Under the pieces are notes generated by a model. That model had not been told where the DNA came from. It did no database searches and saw only the letters and a list, made by a program, of their open reading frames with translations. From Lysobacter sp. BMK333-48F3 (GTDB taxonomy: Bacteria; Pseudomonadota; Gammaproteobacteria; Xanthomonadales; Xanthomonadaceae), in the NCBI RefSeq assembly GCF_019733395.1, contig NZ_JAIHOO010000001.1:3906501-3970500 (forward strand): DNA of 64,000 nucleotides, written 5' to 3'. Shown here piece after piece: positions 37,686 to 47,087 of this stretch (its first letter is position 1; each line of letters begins with the position of its first letter). The translations under genes and the position numbers were made by a program.

Positions 37686-40622
37686 TCACATGATCATCTT
37701 GTTCCCCACCATTTCGACCGAGCTCTGCATGTCCTTGAGGTCGACGATGGTCTGGCTGTAGCCGACCTGGGTGATGCTGAAGCTGAAGCCGGTCATGCTG
37801 ATCGAGCTGCCGGTGATGCCCAGGGTCGAAGTGTTGATGTTGGTGTCGTGGGTGGCGTTGATGTTGGTGCTGGCGCCGATCTTGACGTTCTGGCTGCTGC
37901 CGACGGTCAACGCGTTGGTGTTGCCGATGTAAGTCGAGGTGGTGTTGCTGACCGTCAGCTCGGTCTTGTTGCCGATGGTGGTCGCGGTCTTGTTGCCGAC
38001 GGTGAGGCTGGTGTCGTTGGACAGCGTGGTGCTGGTGACGTTGCCGACCGTGGTCGAGGTGATGTTGCCCTCGGTGGTCGAGTCGCTGTTGCCGACCACC
38101 AGCGAGCGCGTGCTGCCTTCGACGGTCGAATCGGTGCTGCCGACCACCAGCGAGCGGGTGCTGCCCTGCACCGTGGACATGGTGCTGCCGATGATGGTGG
38201 AGGTGGTGCTGCCCTGGACGAACGACCAGGTGCTGCCGATGGTGGTCGAGTGCGAGCTGCCTTCCAGCACCGAGGTCGAGTTGCCGCAGACCAGCGAGGC
38301 GGTGTTGCCGATTACCGCCGAATCGGTGTTGCCGATGACCACGCTGGTCGAGTTGCCGTTGACGAAGCTGCTGGTGTTGCCGTTGACGTCGGAGAACGAG
38401 CTGCCGTTGAGCACGCTGATCGCGCAGCCGGTGGTGACCGAGATCGTGCCGCCGAGGGTGACGCTGATGGTGAAGCCCTGCACCGAGACGCTGAACATGG
38501 TCACTGAGGCGCTGGCGATCTTGGCGCTGACGTCGGCCAGGGTGGCCGATACGTTGGCCCCGGTGGCGGAGAACGAAGCGCCGGTGGCCGAAGCGCTGAC
38601 GCCGGTGGACGAGAACGAGGCGCCGGTGCTGGACATGCTCAGGCCGGTGGACGAGAACGAGGCGCCGGTGCGCGACACGCTGACGCCGGTCGACGAGGTC
38701 GACACGCCACTGCCGGAGCCGCCGGAGCCACTGGAACCGCCGGAGCCGCTGGAGCCGCTGGAGCTGCCAGAGCCGGCAGAACCGCCGGCGCCGCCAGAAC
38801 TGCCGGCGCCCGCGGACGCCGCACCCGCGGCTGCCGACTTGGCTTTCGGCGGCGGCATCTGTACGCCTTGGGCGGAGGCGGCGTTGGCCGCGGCCGCGCT
38901 CGCCGATTGCTGCTGCTGGGTGCGCGCCGCCGCGGTGGTGGCTTCGGCGCCGCTGGGCGCCTGCACCGCCGATGGCTTGGGAAAGTTGCCGGCGGCGGCG
39001 CCGTCGATCAACGGCAGCGGGCTCTGCGCGCCGTCGTGCGGGGTGAGGATGCTGCCGACGGTGAACAACAGCTTGTTGGCGACGGTCAGGGTCGAGTCGT
39101 GCTCGGCGGAGGCGTCGTAGTCGCGCTCGGCGTGCAGCCGCACCTGTTCGCTGCCCTGCTTGTCCTCGAAGCGCAGCATGTTGGCGTTGTCGGGACCGCC
39201 GCCCGGGGTGCGGGTGACGAAGCCGCTCTGGGTGCACGACACCGGCATTTCGAACGGCGGCATTTGGTCGGCGTTGTAGATGCGTCCGGTGATCAGCGGA
39301 CGGTCCATCTGGCCGTTGAGAAAGTCGACCACCACTTCCTGGCCGATGCGCGGCACGTGTATCGAGCCGTAGTTGGTGCCGGCCCAGGCGTCGGACACGC
39401 GCACCCAGCACGAGCTGTTTTCGTCGCTGTTGCCGTATCGGTCCCAGCGGAACTGCAGCTTGACCCGGCTGTACTGGTCGGTCCAGATGATCTGGCCGGG
39501 CGGGCCGACCACCACCGCGGTCTGCGGGCCGGTCGCCTTGGGCACCGGGGTGACGCAGGCGGCGCGGAACGGCAGTTGCGCCGGCTGCACGGTGAAGTCG
39601 ATGTCGTAGCGGGCGTCGCTGCTGCCGGTGGCGTAGCCGCCTTCGCGCAGGTCGTAGTCGGCGCCGACGATCAGATACTGGCGGTTCTCGTTGTCGCGCG
39701 GGCAGCCGATCAGGGTGAACAGGCCGCCGCAGGCGATCGCGCGGACGGTGCTGTGGGCGCGGATGCGGGCATGTTCGGCCTGCTCGGCCTCCAGCCGGAT
39801 GCGCGCATAGTGCGTGCCCTGGTCGGCCTCGATGTAGCCGCCCTGCCAGATGTACTTCTCGAACTGGGCGTGGTCGTGGTCCATCGGCTGGGCCAGCGAT
39901 TGGCCGAGCTTGGCGGCGGGCTTCTTGAAGTCGTAGTCGTCGATGCTGTAGGCGCCGGAGCGGACTTCCTCGGCGCTGCGCCACTGGTCGATGCCGGGCT
40001 CGTCCTGCAGCGCCAGACGGTCGTGGGCGATGTACGGCAGGGTGGCGTAGCCGGGCAGTTCGTCGTGCGAGCCCAGTTCGTCGGCCAGGACCAGGGTCTG
40101 CTGGCCCAGCTCGTGCTTGAAGTAGTAGTAGATGCCTTCGTGCTCCATCAGCCGGCTGACGAAGGCGAAGTCGGTTTCCTGGTACTGGACGCAGTATTCC
40201 CAGCTCCGGTAGCTGGCGGAGGTGCGTTTTTCCACCGGGAAGCCGTACTTGCCGAACACCTCGTCGAGGATGTCCAGCACGTTCTTGTTCTGGAAGATCC
40301 GGCAGTCGATGGTCTTGGTCAGGTACCACAGGCTCGGGCGCAGGGTCAGGGTGTAGATGTAGCTGCGCGGGGTCTCGGTTTCGCGGCCGCTGAGTTCGCA
40401 ACGCACGATCTGGCCGCACAAGTGGCGGCGATCGCGGTCCTGGGTCCGGATCTCGAGAGTGAGGGGTTTGCCGAGCAGGGATTTCATGTCGACGGTCGGG
40501 TCTTCCGAAACCAGTTCGACAGCGAACTCGTACAGCGACGACAACTGCTCGGTGCCGCGGAGGCTGCGAAAGCGCAGGCTGTCCGCGGGCAGGGGGGTAT
40601 GTGCGACGACGACTCTGTTCAT
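37686..40622 (-). CDS. vgrG: T6SS spike protein VgrG (TssI) with extended repeat needle
   Basis: A 978-residue protein. Residues 1-~545 are the gp27/gp5-like VgrG core (MNRVVVAHTPLPADSLRFRS, EKRTSASYRSWEYCVQYQET, DFAFVSRLMEHEGIYYYFKH, GQEVVVDFLNGQMDRPLITG). Residues ~555-640 are low-complexity Ala/Gln then Ser/Gly. Residues ~640-700 are heptads of the type TGxSxSx. Residues ~735-900 are about 20 octads of the type xxVxGNTxS, as in the phage T4 gp5 needle. It ends VEMVGNKMIM. The ATG overlaps the tssH stop by 4 nt. No enzymatic C-terminal domain. Confidence 0.93.
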   Translation of the reverse strand: MNRVVVAHTPLPADSLRFRSLRGTEQLSSLYEFAVELVSEDPTVDMKSLLGKPLTLEIRTQDRDRRHLCGQIVRCELSGRETETPRSYIYTLTLRPSLWYLTKTIDCRIFQNKNVLDILDEVFGKYGFPVEKRTSASYRSWEYCVQYQETDFAFVSRLMEHEGIYYYFKHELGQQTLVLADELGSHDELPGYATLPYIAHDRLALQDEPGIDQWRSAEEVRSGAYSIDDYDFKKPAAKLGQSLAQPMDHDHAQFEKYIWQGGYIEADQGTHYARIRLEAEQAEHARIRAHSTVRAIACGGLFTLIGCPRDNENRQYLIVGADYDLREGGYATGSSDARYDIDFTVQPAQLPFRAACVTPVPKATGPQTAVVVGPPGQIIWTDQYSRVKLQFRWDRYGNSDENSSCWVRVSDAWAGTNYGSIHVPRIGQEVVVDFLNGQMDRPLITGRIYNADQMPPFEMPVSCTQSGFVTRTPGGGPDNANMLRFEDKQGSEQVRLHAERDYDASAEHDSTLTVANKLLFTVGSILTPHDGAQSPLPLIDGAAAGNFPKPSAVQAPSGAEATTAAARTQQQQSASAAAANAASAQGVQMPPPKAKSAAAGAASAGAGSSGGAGGSAGSGSSSGSSGSGGSSGSGGSGSGVSTSSTGVSVSRTGASFSSTGLSMSSTGASFSSTGVSASATGASFSATGANVSATLADVSAKIASASVTMFSVSVQGFTISVTLGGTISVTTGCAISVLNGSSFSDVNGNTSSFVNGNSTSVVIGNTDSAVIGNTASLVCGNSTSVLEGSSHSTTIGSTWSFVQGSTTSTIIGSTMSTVQGSTRSLVVGSTDSTVEGSTRSLVVGNSDSTTEGNITSTTVGNVTSTTLSNDTSLTVGNKTATTIGNKTELTVSNTTSTYIGNTNALTVGSSQNVKIGASTNINATHDTNINTSTLGITGSSISMTGFSFSITQVGYSQTIVDLKDMQSSVEMVGNKMIM

Positions 40623-43336
40623 GCCGGGTCCGTCAGTGCGAGTGGGGAATCGATGGGGGTGGGGAAGAAGCGGTGGGCGAGGGTTCCGCCCTGGTCGTGC
40701 AGCTCGACCGCTTGCAGCGGCCGGCCGTCGGCGATCGCGGCGATGACCGCGCGGCTGATCGGCGGCAGCACGGTGTCGACGATCACCGACTCGATCACCC
40801 GGCCGCCGGAGCTGCGCTGCACGCAGCGCTCGCGGATCGCGCCGACCGCGTCTTCGCCGTAGACGAAGCCGATGTCGTGGGCGGCGCGCATGCGCTCGAC
40901 CAGGCGGTCCAGCTGCAGGCGCACGATGCGGCCGAGGGTGTCGTCGTCGAGCGGACGGTAGGGCACTACCGTCAGCCGGCCGAGAAAGGCCGCGGGGAAG
41001 ACCTGCAACAGATCGTCGTGCAGCTTCGGCGCCAGGGCGGCGGCATCGTCGCCGCGACGCTCGGCGATGAGTTCGTCGCCGGCGTTGGAGGTCAGGATCA
41101 GGATGGTGTTCTTGAAATCGATGCGGCGGCCTTCGCCGTCTTCCATCCAGCCCTTGTCGAATACCTGGTAGAACACCTCCAGCACGTCCGGGTGCGCCTT
41201 CTCGACCTCGTCGAGCAACACCACGCTGTACGGCCGCCGACGCACCGCCTCGGTCAGCACGCCGCCTTCGCCGTAACCCACGTAGCCCGGCGGCGAGCCG
41301 CGCAGGGTGGCGACGGAGTGGCCTTCCTGGAATTCGCTCATGTTGAGCGTGATCAGATTCTGCTCGCCGCCGTACAAGGCTTCGGCCAGGGCGAGCGCGG
41401 TTTCGGTCTTGCCGACGCCGGAGGGGCCGCACAACAGGAAGCAGCCGATCGGCTTGCCGGGGTCGTCGAGCTTGGCGCGGGATATCTCCACCCGGCGGGC
41501 GATCGCCTGCATCGCGTCGAGCTGGCCGAGCACCCGGCGTTGCAGGGTTTCGGTCAGCACCAGCACTGCCTGCGCTTCGTCCTTGACCATGCGCCCCACC
41601 GGGATGCCGGTCCAGTCGGCCAGCACCGCGGCGACCGCATCGGCGTCGACCGCCGGGGTCACCAGCGGCGCCGGGTGCTGCAGGTCGCGCAACTCCGCCT
41701 GGTCCTGCGCGAGCGCGCTGCGCAATGCGGCGGCGTCGCCCTGGGCCGGATCGGCCGGCGCGTCCGGTGCGTCCAGGTTCGGGTCCGCGTTCGGGGCCGC
41801 ACTCGGGTCCGCACGGTCCAGCCGCTCCAGCGCGGTGCGGGTCTGGGCGATGCGTTCGGCCAACTCGCGCTCGCGCTGCCAGCGCGCGACCAACTCGTCG
41901 AGCCGCCGGCGGTGTTCGCGCAGTTCGGCGTCCAGGCGGTCGGGGCGTGCCGGGTCGCCCGCCTGCATCGCGCACTCGCGCCGGGCCCGGCGCAGTTCGA
42001 TGTCGAGCGCGTCGATCCGCTGGCGCAGCGCTTCGACCTGCGATGGCGCAGCGTGCTGGCTCAGCGCGACCCGCGCGCAGGCGGTGTCGAGCAGGGCGAT
42101 GGCCTTGTCCGGCAGCTGCCGCGCGGGGACGTAGCGATGCGACAGCCGCACCGCCGCGGCGATGGCGTCGTCCAGCAGCAGCACGCCGTGATGCGACTCC
42201 AGCCGCCCGGCCAGGCCGCGCAGCATGTCCTGCGCCTGCGGTTCGGACGGCTCCGGCACCTGGATCGCTTCGAAGCGGCGGCTCAACGCGGCGTCTTTCT
42301 CGATGTGTTTCTTGTATTCGCTCCAGGTGGTGGCGCCGATGGTGCGCAGCTGGCCGCGCGCCAGCGCCGGCTTGAGCAGGTTGGCGGCGTCGCCGGTGCC
42401 GCTGGCGCCGCCGGCGCCGATCAAGGTGTGGACTTCGTCGATGAACAACACCGTCGGCTGCGCGCTGCCTTCGACTTCCTCGACGATCTGGCGCAGGCGC
42501 TGCTCGAATTCGCCCTTGACCCCGGCGCCGGCCTGCAGCAGGCCCAGATCGAGCGCGCACAGGCGCACGCCGCGCAACGGCGGCGGCACGTCGCCGCTGA
42601 CCAGGCGCAAGGCCAGGCCTTCGACTACCGCGGTCTTGCCGACCCCGGCCTCGCCGGTGAGCAAGGGGTTGTTCTGGCGCCGGCGCATCAGCGTGTCGAT
42701 GACCTGGCGGATCTCGTCGTTGCGGCCGACCACCGGGTCGATGCCGCCGCTGCGGGCGCGCGCGGTCAGGTCGACCGCGTAGCGCGCCAGCGCCGATTTT
42801 TCCTGCGCGCCGGCTGCGGTCGCGGCCGGCGCGGCGGTCGCGTCGGCGCTCGCCGGTTGCTCGCGCGAGCCGGCCACCGCCTCGGGCAGCCGCTCCAGCA
42901 GCGCGTCCGGCTGCAGTTTGGCCAGTTCGCCGGAGATCCCGCACAGCACCTGGCGCAGGCCGCCGGACTGGAGCATGCCGGCCAGCAAGTGGGCGCTGCG
43001 GATCTGCGCCTGTTCGTACAACAGGCTGGCGTAGACCCAGGCCCGTTCCACCGCTTCGTCGATGAAGCTGGAGAAGTCGGCGATCGCGCTGGCGCCGCGC
43101 GGCAGGCGATCGAGCGAGGCGTTGATGTCGGCGGTCAGGCGCGCCCAGTCGAGGGAGAAATGCCGGGCCAGGCGATGCAGGTCGCTGTCGTGCTCGTGGG
43201 CGATCTGATGCAGCCAGTGCGAGAGTTCGACATAGGGATTGCCGCGCAGCTTGCACAACGCGGTCGCCGACTCGAGCGTGCCGAGCAGGAACGGGTTGAG
43301 CCGTGCGTAGAGCGTTTTACGGCTGATATGGGTCAT
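40619..43336 (-). CDS. tssH: T6SS sheath-disassembly ATPase TssH (ClpV)
   Basis: A 905-residue AAA+ unfoldase that recycles the contracted TssBC sheath. The N domain (TLYARLNPFLLGTLESAT, HLLAGML) is ClpV-like. AAA1 has Walker A GEAGVGKTA near residue 228 and Walker B VLFIDEVHTLIGAGG. A coiled-coil M domain (LRQRIDALDIELRRARRE...) follows. AAA2 has GPSGVGKTE near residue 636, FQEGHSVATLRGSPPGYVGYG and VVLLDEVEKAHPDVLE. Full length. Starts at MTHISRKTLY, overlapping the tssG stop. Confidence 0.96.
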   Translation of the reverse strand: MTHISRKTLYARLNPFLLGTLESATALCKLRGNPYVELSHWLHQIAHEHDSDLHRLARHFSLDWARLTADINASLDRLPRGASAIADFSSFIDEAVERAWVYASLLYEQAQIRSAHLLAGMLQSGGLRQVLCGISGELAKLQPDALLERLPEAVAGSREQPASADATAAPAATAAGAQEKSALARYAVDLTARARSGGIDPVVGRNDEIRQVIDTLMRRRQNNPLLTGEAGVGKTAVVEGLALRLVSGDVPPPLRGVRLCALDLGLLQAGAGVKGEFEQRLRQIVEEVEGSAQPTVLFIDEVHTLIGAGGASGTGDAANLLKPALARGQLRTIGATTWSEYKKHIEKDAALSRRFEAIQVPEPSEPQAQDMLRGLAGRLESHHGVLLLDDAIAAAVRLSHRYVPARQLPDKAIALLDTACARVALSQHAAPSQVEALRQRIDALDIELRRARRECAMQAGDPARPDRLDAELREHRRRLDELVARWQRERELAERIAQTRTALERLDRADPSAAPNADPNLDAPDAPADPAQGDAAALRSALAQDQAELRDLQHPAPLVTPAVDADAVAAVLADWTGIPVGRMVKDEAQAVLVLTETLQRRVLGQLDAMQAIARRVEISRAKLDDPGKPIGCFLLCGPSGVGKTETALALAEALYGGEQNLITLNMSEFQEGHSVATLRGSPPGYVGYGEGGVLTEAVRRRPYSVVLLDEVEKAHPDVLEVFYQVFDKGWMEDGEGRRIDFKNTILILTSNAGDELIAERRGDDAAALAPKLHDDLLQVFPAAFLGRLTVVPYRPLDDDTLGRIVRLQLDRLVERMRAAHDIGFVYGEDAVGAIRERCVQRSSGGRVIESVIVDTVLPPISRAVIAAIADGRPLQAVELHDQGGTLAHRFFPTPIDSPLALTDPA

Positions 43337-44427
43337 GGTCGGTTCCAGGGGACTGCGGCCGCAGCGGTGGCGGCGGCCGATCGCTGTTCGGGCGAATAGG
43401 TCAGATCGTCGGCGTCGCTGTCGGCGCGGCGTTGGCCCAGCCAGGCGTCCCAGCCCAGGCGCGCGCTGCCGTCGAGTTGCGCCGGCGGCACCTGGTCCCG
43501 GGCCAGCACCGGCCGCACCCGCCAGGCGAATTCCAGGCCGACGTAGTTGCGCACCCACTGCAGGATTTCGCGCGTCGCTTCGGCGTCGGGATGCAGCTTG
43601 CGGTAGTCGCTCAGCGACAGCGGGCCGATCACGATTTCGAACGTCGACTGCACGTCGCGCACCGCCGCGCCGAGCACCGCGCCGCTGCCCAGCGGCTGGC
43701 CGGCGCCGCGGCCGCACAACCGGGTGCGGCGCGCCGGCGGCACCGCGATCCAGGTCTCGACCCATTCGCGGATCCGCACCGGCAAGCCGAAGTAGGTGGC
43801 CAGGATCTGCTGCAGGCCCTCCGGGTTGCGGGTCTGGCGGCTCAGGTGGCCGGCCATGAACAACTTGGCGTGATCGGGGATGCGGTCGCGGCCGCGCAGG
43901 CCGGGCTGGCCCAGATGGATCAGGCTGGCGATGTAGTCGCCGAAGCGCGCGCCGCCGCGCGGGCCGCGATCCAGGCTGGTGGTGGCCTGCGCATCGGCCC
44001 AGGCCCGGTAGAACAGCAGGATCAGGCGATGATGGAACAGATCGGCGAAGCGGCTCATCGCCGGGTCGTTGTGGTGGCGGGCGCGGTCGCGAGCGTATTC
44101 GGTGAGATGCAGCGGCAGCGGGCCGTTCGGGCCGAACAGGCCGAAGCTGAAGATCGACAGCTTCGGCGCCGGCCCGGCGCCCAGTTCGACGCCGGCCAGG
44201 GTCGAAGGCGCGAAGGCGAGGCCGGGTTCCTGGCCCAGGCGCAGAGGCTCTTCGGCCGGTCGCGCGGCGCGGCCCAGCGGCGCGCGATGGTCCATGCGCG
44301 CATCCAGCCAGCGCAGCAGGTGATAGAGGTCGTACTCGTGCGGGGCCTGCGCCAGCCGGCGCCAGAAGTCCGCCGAGTCGGCGCCGGCGTTGCGGTCGAA
44401 CGGGGCCAGTTCGGTCGCGGCGTTCAT
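43333..44427 (-). CDS. tssG: T6SS baseplate protein TssG
   Basis: A 364-residue baseplate subunit. FDLYHLLRWLDAR-like opening (EYDLYHLLRWLDARMDH), LSIFSFGLFGPNGPLPLHLTEYARDR in outline and FADLFHHRLILLFYRAWADAQ are the TssG hallmarks. FEIVIGPLSLSDYRKLHPD lies in the second half. The start at 44427 overlaps the tssF stop (ATGA); an 11-codon longer reading is possible but would extend inside tssF. Confidence 0.94.
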   Translation of the reverse strand: MNAATELAPFDRNAGADSADFWRRLAQAPHEYDLYHLLRWLDARMDHRAPLGRAARPAEEPLRLGQEPGLAFAPSTLAGVELGAGPAPKLSIFSFGLFGPNGPLPLHLTEYARDRARHHNDPAMSRFADLFHHRLILLFYRAWADAQATTSLDRGPRGGARFGDYIASLIHLGQPGLRGRDRIPDHAKLFMAGHLSRQTRNPEGLQQILATYFGLPVRIREWVETWIAVPPARRTRLCGRGAGQPLGSGAVLGAAVRDVQSTFEIVIGPLSLSDYRKLHPDAEATREILQWVRNYVGLEFAWRVRPVLARDQVPPAQLDGSARLGWDAWLGQRRADSDADDLTYSPEQRSAAATAAAAVPWNRP

Positions 44428-46289
44428 GCCACCGGCCTCCGTCCCAGCCGCGGCGGCCACTGGTGCAACGGGCCGCGTTGCAGGCTGTGCAAGGCCAGTT
44501 CGATGAAGCTGTTCAAGGCCACGTGGCGGGCCAGGAACTGTTCCAGCACCGAACCGAGCAGATAGGGACTGGCGCCGCTGAAGGCGGTTTCGTCCAGGCC
44601 GATCTCGATCCGCACCCCGCGCGCGAGCACGATCGGCCCCAGCGCCGGCATCGGCCGGTGCACCGGCTCCAGCCGCGCCGAACGCAGACCCTGGATCTGC
44701 CGGTGCAGGGCCGAACCCGGTCGGCCGGCGTACAGCTCAAGCAGCTCGCGCAGCGCCTGCGCGCCCTGGACCTCGTCGAGATCGGTCAGGGTCAGGTGGT
44801 TGAGGCCGAGATGGCTGATCAACCGCCACGCCGCTTCGCCTTCGGCCAGCGCCGGACGCGGCGGGGTCGGGCCGTGCAGCAGGCGGATCGACGCCACCGG
44901 CGCCGACACGCGCAGGCCCAGGCCGTGTTCGGCCGGACGCAGGCGCATCGGCAGGTCGCGGTTGCTGCACCACATCTCCACCGACAGCTGGCGCAGCTCG
45001 TCGGCATGCGGCGCTTCCTGCGCGTCGACCAAGCTCAGGAACACTTCGCTGCCGGCGTAGCGGGAACGCGGCTGCACCGCCTGCGAGGGTGCGCCGGCGA
45101 TGCGCGGCTCGCGGCGCAGGGAAAAGAACCGGCCCTGCTCGCTGCCGTCGCGCAGGCAACTGTAGAACGGATGGAACTGCCACTTCTCGCCGCTGCGGGC
45201 GCCGTGGCCGACCACTTTCTCGACGCTGTAGACCTCGTAGTCGAGCGGCTTGGTCCGGTCCGGCACCAGATGGTGCTCGTAGCGCTGGGTCGATACCGGG
45301 ATGCGGTCGCTGAGCTTGCGTTGCAGGTTGACGATCGGCGTGCAGTGCAGGGCCAGGCTGTGGCTGCCGACGCTGGCCTCCAGCTCGGGGTCGGCGGCGT
45401 CGAACAGCAGGCTGATCTCCATCGTCCGGCCCTGCGCGCGCTGCACCGCCGCGCCCAACCCGTGCAGGCTGAGGAACAGGCCGCGCGCGGGCATGGCGAA
45501 GTACTCCTGCAGCACCCGGTAACCCTGGAAGCCGCGCGGCCCGGTCGGCAACAGCGCCTCGTCGGCTTCGAAGCCGTCGTGGCGCAGCGCGTCGGCGCCC
45601 AGCAGGTGATGCCAGCGCAGCGGGCGTTCGGGGTCGTGGCAGACCACGGCCACGGTCCGGCACATCAGCCATTCCAGCAGCCGCGAGGCCTCGCGGTCGG
45701 GGCCGCTGAGATGCAGGGCCAGGCGTTCCAGCGACAGTTCGCGCAGCGGCATCGAACCCTGGGTTTCCAGGCGCAGCCGCAAGCAGCCGCGCACCCGCCG
45801 GGCCAGGCCCAGCGCGGCCAGCGGCAGGTCGCCGGGCTCGCCCGCGAACGAGGCCGCGTTCAGGCGCAGCGGCCACAGGGTGACGGCATGCGCGGTGCGG
45901 AACTCGCAGGCGGTCTGGCGCTCGCTGTCGGGCTTGGCCTGCACGGCGGTGCCGGCGGGCAGGGTGAAGCCGGCGCGCAGATTGCCTTCGCGCACGTTCG
46001 GCTCGAAGGCGACGATCGCCATCGACGGCGTCGGCGCCAGATAGCCGGGATAGACCACGTCGAGCATGCGCTGGGAAAAGCGCGGAAACTCCGCGTCCAT
46101 CTTCAGCTGGATGCGCGCGGTTAGGAAGCAGAAGCCTTCCAGCAGGCGTTCGACGTAGGGATCGGCGCTTTCGCCTTCGCCCAGTCCGAGCCGGCCGGCG
46201 ACCTTGGGGTGGAGCTGGGCGAACTCGGCGCCGAGTTCGCGCAGATAGGCCAGTTCGCGGTTGTAGTAGTGCAGCAGGCGCGCGTCCAT
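44424..46289 (-). CDS. tssF: T6SS baseplate protein TssF
   Basis: A 621-residue baseplate component that pairs with TssG. It begins MDARLLHYYNRELAYLRELG with EFAQLHPKVAGRLGL, the invariant TssF opening, then DPYVERLLEGFCFLTARIQLK in outline. Toward the C-terminus ARGVRIEIGLDETAFSGASPYLLGSVLEQFLARHVALNSF (in outline) is also diagnostic. Length typical. The tssE stop codon is 1 nt from its start. Confidence 0.95.
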   Translation of the reverse strand: MDARLLHYYNRELAYLRELGAEFAQLHPKVAGRLGLGEGESADPYVERLLEGFCFLTARIQLKMDAEFPRFSQRMLDVVYPGYLAPTPSMAIVAFEPNVREGNLRAGFTLPAGTAVQAKPDSERQTACEFRTAHAVTLWPLRLNAASFAGEPGDLPLAALGLARRVRGCLRLRLETQGSMPLRELSLERLALHLSGPDREASRLLEWLMCRTVAVVCHDPERPLRWHHLLGADALRHDGFEADEALLPTGPRGFQGYRVLQEYFAMPARGLFLSLHGLGAAVQRAQGRTMEISLLFDAADPELEASVGSHSLALHCTPIVNLQRKLSDRIPVSTQRYEHHLVPDRTKPLDYEVYSVEKVVGHGARSGEKWQFHPFYSCLRDGSEQGRFFSLRREPRIAGAPSQAVQPRSRYAGSEVFLSLVDAQEAPHADELRQLSVEMWCSNRDLPMRLRPAEHGLGLRVSAPVASIRLLHGPTPPRPALAEGEAAWRLISHLGLNHLTLTDLDEVQGAQALRELLELYAGRPGSALHRQIQGLRSARLEPVHRPMPALGPIVLARGVRIEIGLDETAFSGASPYLLGSVLEQFLARHVALNSFIELALHSLQRGPLHQWPPRLGRRPVA

Positions 46290-46290
46290 G

Positions 46291-46824
46291 TCATTCGGCC
46301 CGTTGCGCGCGCAGCGAGATGTGGCCGCTTTCCAGGTCGATCTCGGAGCGGAACGAGAACGCAGTAGCGCGATCGGGCGAGATCACGTCGCCCTGGATCA
46401 GCAGGCTCAGCACGTTGCCGATCGCGCGCGCGCCGGACTCGGACAGGCAGCGCACCTGCAGCGACCCGGCGCAGATGCGCGGCTCGAAATCGACGATCGC
46501 GGCGCGGATGGTGCGTTCGATGTCGTCCCATTCGACCTCGGACATGCGCATGCCGGCCAGGGCGCTGATGCCGAAGTTGACCACCGAGCGGCGCGCGTGC
46601 GGATAAGCGTCGAAATCGATGTCCGCTTCCAGGTTGGCGGTGTTGAGCAGCCAGCTGAGGTCGCGCAGCAGCGCGTCGCGCAGGCGCGAGGGTGCCGACG
46701 GATCGACCTCCGGCGCGCCCTTGCGTTCGGCCGAACGATCGGTGAGCCGGTCGAGCAGGCTGGCCTCGCCGCCGGCCCTGCGGGTCGGAGCGGTCGGGAG
46801 CAGCGCGGGCGCGAATGGAGTCAT
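46291..46824 (-). CDS. tssE: T6SS baseplate protein TssE (gp25-like)
   Basis: A 177-residue gp25-like wedge protein. Residues 20-30 hold the conserved LLDRLTDRS. Later signatures are LLRDLSWLLNTANLE, RRSVVNFGISALAGM, and EIDLESGHISL at the end. It is separated from hcp by 263 bp holding a terminator-like structure, the largest gap within the T6SS block, so it is likely expressed less than hcp. Confidence 0.93.
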   Translation of the reverse strand: MTPFAPALLPTAPTRRAGGEASLLDRLTDRSAERKGAPEVDPSAPSRLRDALLRDLSWLLNTANLEADIDFDAYPHARRSVVNFGISALAGMRMSEVEWDDIERTIRAAIVDFEPRICAGSLQVRCLSESGARAIGNVLSLLIQGDVISPDRATAFSFRSEIDLESGHISLRAQRAE

Positions 46825-46873
46825 GCGGTCGGCCTGGGTCGATACGGTGATGGAGCGGATGGGGAGGGAGCGG

Positions 46874-46994
46874 AAAAAAGGCTCCGGAACGGTGTCGGAG
46901 GCAGCCTCCGGCGACGCCGGAGCGGGCCGGCGGTCGGTGACCGTCTTCGAGGGGGAACGGCCGCTGGATGCGGCCCACCGACACCGTCCCGGAG
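46874..46994 (-). terminator. Structured terminator/attenuator between hcp and tssE
   Basis: On the minus strand a 17-bp inverted repeat with one mismatch (46882-46898 and 46978-46994; CTCCGG.ACGGTGTCGG on +) encloses a second perfect dyad (CTCCGGC/GCCGGAG, 46906-46922) and is followed by TTTTTT (46874-46879). This is the form of a partial terminator that would limit transcription from hcp into tssE. Confidence 0.65.
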
Positions 46995-47087
46995 TCCCGG
47001 AACGCGCTGGACCCGACCCGGTCCAGCCTTCGATGCATGAGCGGCAGCGGGGGACGCCGATGCCGAGCGGGTCGGAAACGGCAGGTC

